Assembly (NCBI GenBank): GCA_036873135.1
Contig: JAPTYO010000002.1
Location: 44,817,452-44,881,451, forward strand
Length of the DNA: 64,000 bases
Direction of reading: 5' to 3'
From: Clarkia xantiana subsp. parviflora
Lineage: Eukaryota > Streptophyta > Magnoliopsida > Myrtales > Onagraceae
Part shown: piece after piece, positions 1 to 10,970 of the stretch
Layout: each line of letters starts with the position of its first letter
Position numbering within the stretch: the first letter of the stretch is position 1
Notes under the pieces: generated by a model
Told to the model about the DNA's origin: nothing
Databases searched by the model: none
Seen by the model: the letters and a program-made list of their open reading frames with translations, nothing else
Position numbers and translations under genes: made by a program

Positions 1-1
1 T

Positions 2-226
2 GATCCTCAGTTTCCGGTTGGCGATCTTGGTGATTTTGGACCGTACGCTACTGGTTACATGGCTGTCCTTAGGGGTCAGGCTGCTGTTGCAGACGAGCCT
101 GCCCCTACACAGGTGGATGCTACGCCTGTGGATATTGACACTTTGGACTCTTCCTCCTCTTCCTCCATCTGTGCTGGTGGTTCGGCCTCAGGGGGTCAGG
201 GTGACTCCCCAGAGGGCTCTGGTTGA
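2..226 (+). CDS. Antisense additional ORF (aORF) of element A, C-terminal end only
   Basis: An open frame enters from the left edge and ends in TGA at 224-226. It gives about 74 residues rich in Asp, Pro, Ser and Gly, including a motif like DLGDFGPYATGY followed by an acidic, serine-rich tail. Position and composition match the C-terminus of the aORF of element B (FDKLGPYSSFAVNHV near its end), so I read it as the same kind of protein. It is encoded on the strand opposite to the element's pol. The domain that would identify it is outside the window. Confidence 0.55.
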   Translation, partial: DPQFPVGDLGDFGPYATGYMAVLRGQAAVADEPAPTQVDATPVDIDTLDSSSSSSICAGGSASGGQGDSPEGSG

Positions 227-612
227 TGTATTGACATCTTTCTATCTTTGTATATACGACCATACTCTTTCTCCCCTTTGATGGGTTGAGTATCTTTTGG
301 GGTTGCTGTGGGATTTCGTGTTGCTTTCCTTTGTCGTATTGTGTCGTTGGCTGTGTGGTTCACTTGCCTTTTCATGGGTACTTCGTATGCTTTTGTACGT
401 ACTCTTTTGATTATGGACTCTTCTCTTGGTGTATTTCCTTTACTTATCCTTCTTTTGTGTTTTCCTTCATGCCATGCCTGCTATCTCATCAAGAAAAAAC
501 ATTATGTGTTCTTCATAGCACTTTACTTTTAAATTACTTTCTCATGGGATCCTTCTTAGTATGGTGTAATGATCTTCTGATACCCTTTGAATGGTATGTA
601 TGGTGTTGCTAG
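227..612. other. Spacer downstream of the element A aORF
   Basis: T-rich sequence on the + strand with no frame I recognise. It is probably the 3' untranslated region of the antisense ORF, between its stop and the tandem array that starts near 613. Confidence 0.4.
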
Positions 613-1385
613 ACCAAAGATACGCTCTTGGTGGGCGTTGAATACTGTTCACGAGATACGCTCCCGGAGGGCACCAGTAGTTAGACCAAAGATACGCTCT
701 TGGTGGGCGTCGAAACTGTTCGCGAGATACGCTCCCGGAGGGCACTAGTAGTTAGACCAAAGATACGCTCTAGGTGGGCGTTGAAACTGTTCGCGAGATA
801 CGCTCCCGGAGGGCACCAGTAGTTAGACCAAAGATACGCTCTAGGTGGGCGTTGAAACTGTTCACGAGATACGCTCCCGGAGGGCACCAGTAGTTAGACC
901 AAAGATACGCTCTAGGTGGGCATTGAAACTGTCATGAGATACGCTCCCGGAGGGCGTCGAAACTGTTCACGAGATACGCTCCCGGAGGGCACCAGTAGTT
1001 AGACCAAAGATACGCTCTAGGTGGGCGTTGAAACTGTTCACGAGATACGCTCCCGGAGGACACCAGTAGTTAGACCAAAGATACGCTCTAGGTGGGCGTT
1101 GAAACTGTTCACGAGATACGCTCCCGGAGGGCACCAGTAGTTAGACCAAAGATACGCTCTAGGTGGGCGTTGAAACTGTTCACGAGATACGCTCCCGGAG
1201 GGCACCAGTAGTTAGACCAAAGATACGCTCTTGGTGGGCGTTGAAACTGTTCACGAGATACGCTCCCGGAGGGCACCAGTAGTTAGACCAAAGATACGCT
1301 CTTGGTGGGCGTCGAAACTGTTCACGAGATACGCTCCCGGAGGGCACCAGTAGTTAGACCAAAGATACGCTCTAGGTGGGCGTCG
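613..1385. repeat. 71-bp tandem array at the pol/aORF convergent junction of element A
   Basis: About eleven head-to-tail units of 71 bp; for example the start of ttagaccaaagatacgctct recurs at 681, 752, 823 and 894. Each unit holds two variants of one core, gatacgctct(ag/tg)gtgggcg and gagatacgctcccggaggg. Units are nearly identical, indicating recent amplification or homogenisation. One unit near 926-970 is shortened. The array lies between the 3' end of pol (minus) and the 3' end of the aORF (plus). Confidence 0.9.
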
Positions 1386-1860
1386 AAGCTGGTAGTTTGA
1401 AATCTACCTCAAGATACGCTCTTGGGGGCGTCGAATCTGGTAGTTTGTAATCTACCTCAAGATACGCTCTTGGGGGCGTCGAATCTGGTAGGTTGCAAAT
1501 CTACCTCAAGATACGCTCCTGGGGGCGTCGAAGGTCGTAGTTTTTAGAAACTACTCTCAAGATACGCTCTTGGGGGCGTCGAAGGTTGTAGTATAGAAAC
1601 TACTCTCAAGATACGCTCTTGGGGGCGTCGAAGGTCGTAGTATGAATACTACTCTCAAGATACGCTCTTGGGGGCGTCGAGGGTCGTAGTATAAAAACTA
1701 CTCTCAAGATACGCTCTTGGAGGCGTCTAATCTGTTCGCGGGATAGGCTCCCGGAGGGCACAGGGTTCGTAGTTTTAGATCTACTCTCAAGATACGCTCT
1801 TGGGGGCGTCGAAGATCGTAGTATGAACACTACTCTCAAGATACGCTCTTGGTGGTGTTG
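1386..1860. repeat. Second tandem array, about 50-bp units, element A
   Basis: About nine units of 46-54 bp built around aagatacgctcttgggggcg, each separated by a variable stretch such as gaaggtcgtagtatgaatac. The core is related to that of the adjacent 71-bp array, so the two arrays probably share an ancestor. The Pro/Arg-rich reading frames seen across it are products of the repetition. Confidence 0.85.
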
Positions 1861-2158
1861 AAGGTGTTGTTGACTTGATGTCATATCTGTGTAAGGATAA
1901 CTCAACGACTATATCACCACATTCATTGGAAAATATTTTTTGAGTAACTCCTACTTCTTTAAGAGCATTCATGTTTTTTGTACACGTGGGATGCCTTGGG
2001 TGGATCAAGGCATCCTTTGGAGGAAAACAAAGATAGTTGTAGAGTTGGAGTAACTTCTTGAGTTCTCCTTCTCAAAAGTTGTTTTTGAAAATTTAAACAA
2101 TTATATGTAATGACTTGAAGTAACTTCAAGGATATGGTCTTTTGCTTGTGCTGTCTTC

Positions 2159-3263
2159 TTAGGCGTAGTACTTCTTTAGGTGTTCCCCACTGAAGGTGTT
2201 TGTGGAGATATACCCATCCCCATCCTCTAGGCGGTAAGCATTTGCGTATGGAACTGATGCTATCTTATGCGGCCCTTCCCATTTTGGAGATAATTTTTTG
2301 ACTTGGTATAAATGTGAGAACTCGTTCTTTCTGGGCACTAGTTCTCTTATGTGGAATTGCCTCTCCTTGACTTGGCGGTTGTAATATCTTGCGGATACAA
2401 GGCGCATTCGTGCCTGTGCTTCTTCTGAATTCCATCTTTTATCCTCCACCATGTCTAAGTCTAAGAGCCTTGCTTTGTTGTTCTCATGCTCTTCAAAGTA
2501 CGTGGTTCTTAGTGATGATACCGCCATTTCTGCTGGTGCCACCGCTTCGGTCCTGTATACCAGGCCAAATGGTGTTTCTCCTGTGGCTATCTTTGGTGTT
2601 GTCCGCACTGCCCATAGAACATTTTCCAGCTCATCTACCCAACTTCCCTTGGTAGCATGGAGTCGTTTCTTTAGGCCGTCTAGTACTATTTTATTTGCTG
2701 ACTCTACTTGCCCATTTGTCTGAGGGTGCTTTACTGATGCGAAGCGGTGCTCTATATTAAGCCTTTCGCAATACCATTGCAGTTTCTTGCTCTTGAATTG
2801 TGGGCCATTATCACTTATTATTGCCTTTGGGACTCCGTACCTCGAGACAATGTGAGATTGAATGAAGTTAACGACTTGCTCGTTTGTTGTCTTTTCCCAT
2901 TGCCTTTGCTTCTATCCATTTGGAGAAGTAGTCTATTGCTACTATTATGCAAGTTTTCTGCCCTTTTGTTCTTGGTAGGGGGCCTATCAGATCGATCCCC
3001 CACTGTGCGAATGGCCAAGCTCCCGAGATGGAACTTAGCTTTGCTGCTGGGACTGTTATATTTCTGGAGTACCTTTGGCAGTGATCACATTTTTGCACCA
3101 AGTCTGCTGCTTCTTTGCTCATTGATGGCCAATAGTATCCTAGGTTGTAAACCTTCCGGATTATTGATCGTGCTCCTTCATGGCACCCCGCATCTCCTTC
3201 ATGGAGTTCTGCAAGTACTCTCTCTGTTTCTGGGTATGTTATGCATTTGAGGAAGGGTGTGGA
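2159..3263 (-). pseudogene. Integrase region of element A pol (broken)
   Basis: The minus-strand frame continues from RNase H through an in-frame TAG (3262-3264) where relatives have a Tyr codon. It then gives a zinc-binding HHCC region (HEG..CHEGARS ... CDHCQRY) and an integrase core with GIDLIGPLP and FSKWIEAKAMGK. A one-base insertion in an A-run near 2897-2900 shifts the frame. The remaining core and C-terminal part reads through WAVRTTPK, ARYYNRQV and SPKWEGPHKI to FSGEHLKKYYA, stop at 2159. No chromodomain follows. At least two lesions make it non-functional as it stands. Orthology to the integrase of element E (46695-50648) is clear along its whole length. Confidence 0.88.
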
Positions 3264-5666
3264 CTACCCTTTCTTGTAGAGTTCATTATCCATCACTGCA
3301 TAATTTCTAGCCATCCTTTCGATCTTGACTGCCTCTACTTTATCCTTTGGGAGTTTTCCTTCCATGATGTATTGACGCATTGGGGTCATCCAGGCTTCTG
3401 CTTCATCTATTACTAGAACCTCCACTTGTTCTATCACTGATTGCATTCTTTGCTCTACAAAGTGAACCTCTTTGCCTGCTTCTACCCCTAGGGCTAGTTT
3501 GCTTAAGGCGTCCGCCTCTTGGTTTTGTTCTCTTGGGACTGACTCAATGTCGAAGCTTTGGAAGCTCTTTATTAGGTCCCTGGCTTGTTGTAAGTACTTC
3601 TGCATGTTTTCAGACTTTGCAGTGTAGATTCCTTTCAGTTGATTGACAACTAGTTGAGAATCAAACTTAGCTCTTAGGTGTTTTGCCCCTACTCCTTTGG
3701 CTATTCTCAAGCCTGTTATCAGCGCTTCGTATTCAGCCTCATTGTTCGTTGCCTTAAAGGTAAGTGCCATGGCATAGCGCAGAGGTGTATCGCTATTTGG
3801 TGGGTATAGTAGGAGGCCTGCACCTGAACCTCCCCCGTTGGACGACCCATCAGTATGCATCTTCCATAACTCTTCTGGTTGTTTCTCCTGACTACTGCTC
3901 GCCTCCCTTGTATTTTTGATTTCTCCCAAGTCTTCATCTGGATTAATTCCGGTGAATTCGGCAATAAAATCTGCTAGAGCCTGCCCTTTTATAGCTGTTC
4001 TGGGGGCAAAGTGAATACGAAACTCGCTTAACTCAATTGCCCACTTGGTCAGTCTCCCCGATGTGTCTGGTCTTTGGAGGAGGTGTTTCAATGGTTGGTC
4101 TGTGAGGACTGTTACTTCATGCCCATGAAAATACGGTCTCAACTTTCTTGCTGATATAATCAGTGCATAAAGGTACTTTTCTATTGGCAAGTAGTTGATC
4201 TCATACTTTGCCAGTGCTTTGCTTACGAAGTATACCGGCAATTGTGCAGCGTTTTCTTCTTTTATTAGCACTGAGCTTACTACCACGTTGCTCACGGAGA
4301 TGTAGAGGTAGAGGGGCTCCCCTGGTGTAGGCTTTGCTAGGGGTGGTAGTGTCTTTAGATGTTGTTTGAGTTGTTGAAAGGCTTCTTCACATCTTGGTGT
4401 CCATTCGAATTTCTTGTTTGCCCTTAGTACCTCAAAGAAGGGTAATGCCTTGTCTCCTATTTTGGATAGGAATCTGTTAAGAGCTGCCAACCTCCCGTTC
4501 AGTCGTTGAACCTCTTTGTGCTTCGTAGGTGACTGCATTTCTTCAATTGCCTGTAGTTTTTCGGGGTTTACCTCTATGCCCCGCTGACTTACCATGAAGC
4601 CTAAAAACTTCCCTGATTGTACCCCAAATGCACATTTTTTCGGGTTTAGGCGGACTTGGTATTGCCTCATTCTCTCAAACGTTGAGCGAAGGTTCTCCAC
4701 ATGGTCTTTCTTCTCTTTGGATTTGACGATCATGTCGTCCACGTATGCCTCCATTGTCTTTCCTATCATGTCCCCGAAGATTTTGTTGACCATTCTTTGG
4801 TATGTCGCTCCAGCATTTATGAGTCCGAAAGGCATCACCGTGTAATGGTATATCTCGCTATCAGCGTAGAATGCTATGTGAGGGGCGTCCTCAGGAGCCA
4901 TTTTTATTTGGTTATATCCTGAGTATGCATCCATGAAGCTCATTGGTTGGTGACCTGATGTTGCATCCACTAACTGATCTATTCTTGGTAGTGGATATGA
5001 GTCCTTAGGGCATGCTTTGTTTAGGTCGCGATAATCGATGCACATTCTCCAACTTCCCCCCGCCTTCTTTACCAGTACTGGGTTTGCCACCCATGTTTGG
5101 AATCTAATCTCCTTGATGAAATTTGCCTTCAATAGCTTTTCCACTTCTTCCTGGATAGCTATCTTTTTGCTTCCTCCCATTGGCCTTACCTTTTGTGTTA
5201 TTGGTCGCGTTGCCGCGTCTATATTGAGCTTGTGTGAGATTACTTCTTCTGATATTCCTGGCATATCGCTTGGTGACCAGGCGAACAGATCCTTGTATTC
5301 CCTTAGTAAAGCTACTAAGTGGTTTTCCTCTTCCTGAGATAAGGCGGTCCCGATTTTTGCCTTCCTATCGGGTTCTTCTATGAGTATTTCTTTTAATTCC
5401 TCCATGGGGGCTGGTCTTCCGTGATCTTCTCTTGGGTCCTCATCTATTAGTAGGACCTCTCTTGTTTTCTTCTTCTTGCTTAGTGCGATCCTTGCAGATT
5501 TCCTTGCTACCTTCTGGTTACCCTTTACTTCCCCTATTCCTTGGCTTGTGGGGAATTTCATTTTTCTGATGTAGTGTTGATGGTACCATACCCCACTTGT
5601 TGATTGTAGTGGTACCCAGGACTCCATTGTATTCCTCCATTTCTTCTGTGATGAAGAAGGGGACAT
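3264..5666 (-). CDS. Reverse transcriptase, RNase H and second RNase H of element A
   Basis: Long uninterrupted minus-strand frame. Order: PR-RT linker, RT with WRMCIDYRDLNK, MPFGLINAGATYQRMV and the catalytic YVDD (AYVDDMIVKS), RT-linked RNase H ending near HFAPRTAIKGQALADFIAEF, then a separate RNase H with MHTDGSS, NNEAEYEAL, FDSQLVVNQ and QEADALSK. The second RNase H module is typical of Tat-lineage gypsy elements. The frame is separated from protease by a one-base insertion in an A-run (5561-5565) and from integrase by a TAG, so in the mother element this was part of one polyprotein. Confidence 0.92.
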   Translation of the reverse strand: MSPSSSQKKWRNTMESWVPLQSTSGVWYHQHYIRKMKFPTSQGIGEVKGNQKVARKSARIALSKKKKTREVLLIDEDPREDHGRPAPMEELKEILIEEPDRKAKIGTALSQEEENHLVALLREYKDLFAWSPSDMPGISEEVISHKLNIDAATRPITQKVRPMGGSKKIAIQEEVEKLLKANFIKEIRFQTWVANPVLVKKAGGSWRMCIDYRDLNKACPKDSYPLPRIDQLVDATSGHQPMSFMDAYSGYNQIKMAPEDAPHIAFYADSEIYHYTVMPFGLINAGATYQRMVNKIFGDMIGKTMEAYVDDMIVKSKEKKDHVENLRSTFERMRQYQVRLNPKKCAFGVQSGKFLGFMVSQRGIEVNPEKLQAIEEMQSPTKHKEVQRLNGRLAALNRFLSKIGDKALPFFEVLRANKKFEWTPRCEEAFQQLKQHLKTLPPLAKPTPGEPLYLYISVSNVVVSSVLIKEENAAQLPVYFVSKALAKYEINYLPIEKYLYALIISARKLRPYFHGHEVTVLTDQPLKHLLQRPDTSGRLTKWAIELSEFRIHFAPRTAIKGQALADFIAEFTGINPDEDLGEIKNTREASSSQEKQPEELWKMHTDGSSNGGGSGAGLLLYPPNSDTPLRYAMALTFKATNNEAEYEALITGLRIAKGVGAKHLRAKFDSQLVVNQLKGIYTAKSENMQKYLQQARDLIKSFQSFDIESVPREQNQEADALSKLALGVEAGKEVHFVEQRMQSVIEQVEVLVIDEAEAWMTPMRQYIMEGKLPKDKVEAVKIERMARNYAVMDNELYKKG

Positions 5667-6087
5667 CGATCTTTAACTGCCTCTGGCCTATGCCCAATGT
5701 CACAGGTAGTGTGACTGCCCCCAGTGGGTATGTTGGCTCTCCTGAAAATCCCAACAAGGGGGAGTGAACCTGTTTTATGCTACTTGGCCTTACTCCCAGT
5801 ATGTTGAGGACTTTCTTGCTAATGATGTTGGGTGAGCTTCCACTGTCTACCAGGATTCTTCCAATGTCCATATCAGTGATCTTCATTGTTATGACTAGGG
5901 CATCCTTGTTGTTTGGTAACACATGCTCCATGTCTCTTCTTGAAAATTGTATTATATCTTCTCTCTTTCCTTTTGCTTGTTCTTCCTTTGGTTTATGGTC
6001 CTCTAATTGTGCCATATACGCTTCTCTAGCATTCGCTGACTCTCCTCCAGCTCCATAACCTCCATGAATGACATATACGCTTGCCAT
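5518..6087 (-). CDS. Protease region of element A with residual gag tail
   Basis: A 189-codon frame opening with VIHGGYGAGGESANAREAY, the gag-PR linker seen also in elements C and E. Then comes an aspartic protease with RILVDSGSSPNII (DSG active site) and NGVLGTTTINKWG. The last residues are out of frame: the true continuation (KMKFP...) lies in the overlapping RT frame after an extra A at 5561-5565. No capsid or zinc-knuckle sequence lies upstream, because the PBS begins at 6136. The ATG used here is the first possible start, but it may never have been the natural one. Confidence 0.8.
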   Translation of the reverse strand: MASVYVIHGGYGAGGESANAREAYMAQLEDHKPKEEQAKGKREDIIQFSRRDMEHVLPNNKDALVITMKITDMDIGRILVDSGSSPNIISKKVLNILGVRPSSIKQVHSPLLGFSGEPTYPLGAVTLPVTLGIGQRQLKIDVPFFITEEMEEYNGVLGTTTINKWGMVPSTLHQKNEIPHKPRNRGSKG

Positions 6088-6120
6088 CTGGCTGGTGATA
6101 ATTAGGATTTCTATTCGAAA

Positions 6121-6136
6121 CCCACAGACGGCGCCA
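6121..6136 (-). promoter_or_regulatory. Primer binding site, element A
   Basis: On the minus strand it reads TGGCGCCGTCTGTGGG, two bases from the LTR end (TGTTAGG at 6139). The first nine bases fit the 3' end expected of plant tRNA-Asp; the remainder does not. Confidence 0.8.
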
Positions 6137-6138
6137 AG

Positions 6139-6922
6139 TGTTAGGTTCCATGTCTAGGGTCAATGGGCGGTCGACCTAAGTCTCGTTCCTCACTGGAGAT
6201 GTTATGGATTCGGTACTCTCGGGTTGTGTCGTCCTAGCCGGTGTCTTTCTGTCCTTCCCTTCGCTTCTCTTCTCGCCCTGCAAGAGGGGCAATACCAGGC
6301 ACAGAGGGGGGGTGGTGCCTGATGAACCCTCTCCGATGCCTAAGTCAGTACGGTTTTTGTAGAGAGATAAAGCTAGAGAGATGTCAGAGCTAAATTATGC
6401 AACTTGCCAAGATGATCAAATGAATAGTGGAAGAGTTGTATTTATAGGCAACGGTGTCATTAAGGTGGCTTAATGACATCGTTAACCTTTAAACACAATT
6501 AATTGTCCTTTAAACGCGTAATTAAGACCTTAGGGTACGGAGAAGGTTGGCGGAAATAAACCGAGTATGGGAGTCTAAAAGTGGTGTCGGGGCCCTTGTG
6601 GGGAAGGAAAATCCGACCCCCAAGGGTAGGGGTTGGGTGAGGCCACCCAACCCCTCCTAGGGGAGATAGGGTTGGTCCACCCGATCTCCCCTAGGGGAGA
6701 TCGGGTTGGCTGACCCGATCTCCCCTAGGGGAGGTCGGGTGTGGCCACCCGACCTCACCTAGGTGAGTCTAACTTGGTCCGGGCGAGTATTTCGGCCTCG
6801 TCCGGACCGTTGGTGTTTCCGTGGGGTGTTCGGGTTGAAGTTTCGATTTGCAATCATTAACGGGGTGATTAAAATGAAACGATTCGGAAGTCAACGGGTT
6901 CAAATTGGGCGTATATCCATCA
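6139..6922 (-). repeat. 5' LTR of element A (784 bp)
   Basis: Runs from tgttagg (6139, next to the PBS) to tatatccatca (ends 6922), i.e. TGATGG...CCTAACA in element orientation. A TATA-like box reads TATAAATA on the minus strand near 6439-6447. At 6923 sequence of element B begins, so this is an outer boundary. The partner LTR is outside the window. Confidence 0.8.
6643..6775. repeat. Palindromic CCTAGG repeats in the U3 of the element A LTR
   Basis: Four imperfect units of about 32 bp centred on CCTAGG. The best contains the perfect 20-bp palindrome GATCTCCCCTAGGGGAGATC around 6683-6702. They lie upstream of the TATA box in element orientation, where enhancer elements are expected. Confidence 0.7.
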
Positions 6923-7159
6923 GCCGTCAATGGTTGTATATTGGTAATGATAGCTTAGGCAATGTACGTTGAGTATCATGTATAGACTGTCGATCATTGT
7001 CTGCAAACATGCTAATACAATTAGAAAATATTTTAACAATATCTAATGCTTGTTACCATAGATGTCGTCGTATGAGCTTTGTCGATAAGCGTCGTAGGAA
7101 TGCTTAGGAGGTATTGTGTAGAAGTTGATAATAGCTACTTGATGCACGCAATCCATCAT

Positions 7160-7480
7160 TGTCGACATGTATGTACGTACATGGAAACACTTAGAAAATA
7201 TTCTCCCCTTGTCGACATGTATCTTTGTCGACATGCATGTACATACATGGAAATACTTAGAAAATATTCTTCACTTGTCGACATGCATCCTTGTCGACAT
7301 GTATGTACGTACATGGAAATACTTAGAAAATATTCTTCACTTGTCGACATGCGTCCTTGTCGACATATATCAACGTACATGGAAATACTTAGAAAATATT
7401 CTTCACTTGTCGACATGCATCCTTGTCGACATGTATGTATGTGCTTGTATGTGCGCACTTGCCCCCACACTTAGAATTTT
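7160..7480. repeat. Palindrome-rich tandem array upstream of the element B aORF
   Basis: About four to five units of about 65 bp with cttgtcgacatgcatcc, tgtatgtacgtacatgg and acttagaaaatattc. Each unit contains the self-complementary cores GTCGAC and TGTACGTACA. The same array occurs in element C (28420-28915). It lies between the aORF start and the (missing) 3' LTR. Confidence 0.88.
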
Positions 7481-7790
7481 TTCTTTATCCCTGGCTATGT
7501 ACGCTATATCCATATGCTTGATGTAAACGCAGGTTGTATGCCAACCCTTTGTTGTATACTAACACTTGGTAATATGCTGACACATAGTAGCATGCTGACA
7601 GCTTGCAATATGCTGACTGTCATCCTGAGCAAAACACTTAGAAAATATTTCGCCCTTGTAATCATGTATCCATGTCGACATGTATGTACATACATAGTGC
7701 TCGTACAATGATTGATTTGTTGTTTGTAATTTTTAGGATTCCAAGTTACGCAGTCTCCTTTTCAGAGTTAGTCTTCTTGCCGCGGTTACT

Positions 7791-10067
7791 ATGAGTAAGT
7801 CTTCTATCCCCGTTCCGCGAGTGACATTATGTTCAGATGTTGGTGACGAGCCGGGTATCAACACAGTTGAGTCTCTTAAGGATACAACGAGGAATGTGAG
7901 TTACTTCTTCAACTATATTGATGAAGATATGTTTGAGTTGTACGCGACTTGTTGTGGACTTGATCCTGCTTTAGAAGGTGTTCTTCCTTATGACGTGTGG
8001 CCCGACTCCGAAAAGGGGCAAGTTACTGTTCCTCCTAGTGACTTGTCCGCAGTTTATACTTCACAAATTAAGGAAGGCCTCCGTTTTCCCTATTGTCCTG
8101 ACTTGGTGGACCTTTGTCGTTATTACCGGATATCACCCTTAAGTCTATCTCCTGCTGGCTTCCGTGTATGGAGCTGCTTTCGGGTTTTGTTTCACAGGCA
8201 ATCTTGGCACTATTCTACCACCCTTTTCCGATGCTTCTATCAACTGATGTGTCCAGACGCGACGGGGTTATGTGGTATGAAGATGTGTTGGCCAAACTTG
8301 CAAGATAAGGGGTTCAAGAAGCTTGGTCTCGGAGATGCCGAGTGGGATCATAAACAACGCCTAGCCACCCCGGCTGATCGTTCTGGTTCTCATTGGCGAC
8401 ATCATTACTTCTTCGTATGCGATATCTTCTCTGATCATTCCTTGGATGATAGGGAGGCGGTGAAGAGTATTTTCCGATGTCAACAAGAGCGCCGCTATCG
8501 TTGTCTATTACGTGCTTCAGATCAGGATTTAATTGATGCCGGGATTCATATACTTCCTTCTGAAGATTTGGTATGTTGATAACTTTTATAACCTGTATTA
8601 TGTTGCAATGTAGGTCGTATTGATGGAAAAAGCTCGTCTTTGTAGACAGCTAATGATCGTGATAACCTGTCAGTTGGGCGTCGTGTTCGTAATATTGCCC
8701 CCACTATTCCTGAAGGCTCCAGACATGATCTTGGTAAAGGACCTAGAAGTGAGGCATCTTCTTGTATTATCTCTTGAGTTGTTGATTTTCCAAGTTTTGT
8801 TATACTCATGTTATCTTTGTTCTTTTAGGTAACTCCGTACATTTGACTGAGCGCGTTGTCGCAGTACCTGCCACTAGTGTTCTTCCCAAGAGATCTGCCG
8901 CAGGGGCGTGTCCCTCGAGTGATCCGAAGCTCTCTAAACCAAGTGCGGCTATTCCAGCTCCTTCTTGCGATAAATGGAAGAGAGTTGAGAGTCGCACGAT
9001 GGCGCCTTCTGCCCCCCGGTTGAGGGACCGGCCCGAGGAGGAGCGTTCTTCCCGCCGAGGTATGCATTGTTCTCTTTGACATATTTCTTATACTTAGTAT
9101 ATTTTGCTGATGTCTTCTTTGTTTTATGTTGTTCTTATTGTAGCGTTGCCACACATTAAGCTTGATGACTTGATCCTGTCTGACGGGATTGATGTTTCTG
9201 GAGAAAACTGGCCGCCTTTCTGCACTTGCAGTCTTCATTTTTCGAAGGACTCCAAACTTAGCACTCCAGGAGTTGGTGTGCGGGTGCTTCAAAGATGTGT
9301 TCTTCCTGGTGATCATGATGTCAAACCATCTACTGATGAGGAGGCGCAGGCATATATTGAGAGTGGCTTAGCTGAATTTGCACCGGTAGATTTTACTCTA
9401 ACTTTCGTGCCTTCCTACTGTAAGCGTATGCTTTGTTATTGTTGTTGATCATGATCGTCTTGTTTGTTGTACTTAGGCTATTTCAAGGATGATGAACATG
9501 TCTTCCTTTGTGTTGGAGCTTGTGAGTGAGAGGAGGACTGCTATCAAGAAGAGCAATACAGTTTCTCGCGAGCTTGCACAGTCCGAGGAGGAAGTGCAGA
9601 ATTTGAACTCCAAAGTTGCTGATATTGATACGTGCATTGCTACTCGTCGCGTCCATGTTGAATAACTTGAGGTCGAGATTGCTGCTATTAAACAGCAAAT
9701 TGCAGAGAGCAACAGCGTTCATGAATTCGCGCTTGCTTCTGTTCGTGATGAGGCACATAGAGCGGGTGTTGAGAAGGGACTTGCTGAATATCCTAGTACC
9801 CCTGCCTATTCTGCTGCCGTCCTTGCTGCTGCTAAAGCGGAATTTGTGCCTTTGATTGATGAGTTTGCCAAAGATTATATTGGCAGAGTACACGCACTTG
9901 CCCCCGGATTTCCGTTCGACAAGTTAGGTCCTTATTCTTCTTTTGCTGTTAACCATGTTGCGGATTTACAGCGTAAAGAAGCTGAAGCGGCTTCTATTGC
10001 TTTGACCTTTGGATATGATTATGCTGATGTTGAACTTGGTGTTGATTTCCTGGACATGCTGTCTTAG
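7791..10067 (+). pseudogene. Antisense additional ORF of element B (Transposase_28-like plus coiled coil)
   Basis: A spliced gene opposite to gag. Exons inferred from GT-AG borders and homology: 7791-8570, 8614 to about 8775, 8829-9059, 9144-9419 and 9477-10067. Exon 1 resembles the N-terminal domain of the aORFs in elements D and E (a long aromatic-rich domain with LRFPYCPDLVDLCRYY and SPAGFRVWSCFRVLF). I associate this with the plant 'putative gypsy type transposon' family (Pfam Transposase_28), from memory of family style rather than a search. Middle exons are polar and charged; the last exon is heptad-rich (SERRTAIKKSNTVSRELAQ) and ends FLDMLS. A TAA at about 9663 replaces a probable Gln codon, and exon 2 has a TAG, so this copy is damaged. 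Function unknown. Confidence 0.65.
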
Positions 10068-10970
10068 TCCTTTGGAGATGATGATATGTTTGAGGCTTTT
10101 GTCCAAACCTTTATTTGTGCGTTTGCTTGTATGCTACTTCGTCCTTTGGACCTGTTTTTCAATAATAATAATCATGTGATAACTTGTTAGTAATATTTCA
10201 TACCTTGAGTTATCTATGCTGTCTGTATGCTTTGGACTTGGAAGATAGGATAGATATCCTTAGATGATGAACATGATGTCCGTAGTTGCGGCTGTATGTC
10301 GCGCATTGTTGAGTGTTATGAGCGCCCCTCTTGGTTAGATTCCAAGGCATGGCAAGATGCGTACACTAGGTACTTGTAGCGTTGTAATTGGTAATGTACT
10401 CGGCGCGGGCACTTGGCACTTGTCACTCGGCACTGGAACTTGAGATGTAGCAGTGTCGTCTTGACGAAGCAAGACTTAAGTTTATACTGTCTCTTAGTTC
10501 CACTCTAAGGCGACGTTGTTGCAATATACTTCTTGCTTATTTTGCTATTTTTGCGCTAAATGCTAAAGAGCAAGATAACGTTATACAAGACTCGACTTGT
10601 AAGTTTTGATGAGTTTTGTACAAGGTTTGCTTTTAAAAGCGTATAACATGAAGCTATCCCTTTTCGAGCCTAAGTCTTCATGGTGTATGAACCCTTAAGA
10701 GAGTATACATACTTTTAATGTGTGAGGTTGTCGTCAATTAAGAGGATTTCTGCCACGGTGGGGTGATCAGTCCTATAATGTATTTGCCGCATCCTGTTTT
10801 TATTCAGGGAATGACTATGAACATGAGGATTTGCCCGGAGGATTTCACAACATGTCATGTTTTAGAAGTAAACATGGGGTTTGCCTTTTTGAAAAGGATG
10901 TCGCAACATGTTACTTTTGATAGATGTGAACATGGGTATTGTCCTTACGAGGAGAATATTGCACCATGTC
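10068..10970. other. 3' region between the element B aORF and truncated gag-PR
   Basis: No gene seen. The stretch 10761-10960 (gatcagtcct..., aacatgaggatttg, catggggtttg) matches 33520-33690 of element C, showing that both elements share this convergent-junction spacer. The spacer here meets protease sequence abruptly near 10971. Confidence 0.6.

Larger units (their letters stand above)
1..6922 (-). mobile_element. Element A: Ty3/gypsy (Tat-like) retrotransposon, gag-less, 3' end outside window
   Basis: Reading on the minus strand from the right: a 784-bp LTR (6139-6922), a primer binding site, a protease frame starting only about 35 bp past the PBS, then RT, RNase H, a second RNase H and integrase, ending at 2159. 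Next come tandem repeats, and on the opposite strand the end of an antisense ORF (stop at 226). The 3' LTR lies left of base 1. Almost all gag is missing: the first frame opens at the sequence that in relatives forms the gag-PR linker (VIHGG). It sits inside element B, whose sequence resumes at 6923. Assignment to the Tat lineage rests on dual RNase H, the antisense ORF and the PBS. Confidence 0.85.

Noticed and set aside
613..1860. Regular direct repeats resembling a CRISPR array
   Set aside because: Units are contiguous and repeat through their whole length, with no unique spacers, and the context is a plant retrotransposon.
542..2008. Minus-strand frames rich in PPRAYL repeats
   Set aside because: They follow the tandem array period; composition is dictated by the repeats and no independent coding signal is seen.
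7079..7526. Overlapping frames on both strands rich in HVCTYME or CRQGCMST repeats (also 28293-28901)
   Set aside because: Translations of the palindromic tandem array in several frames, not genes.
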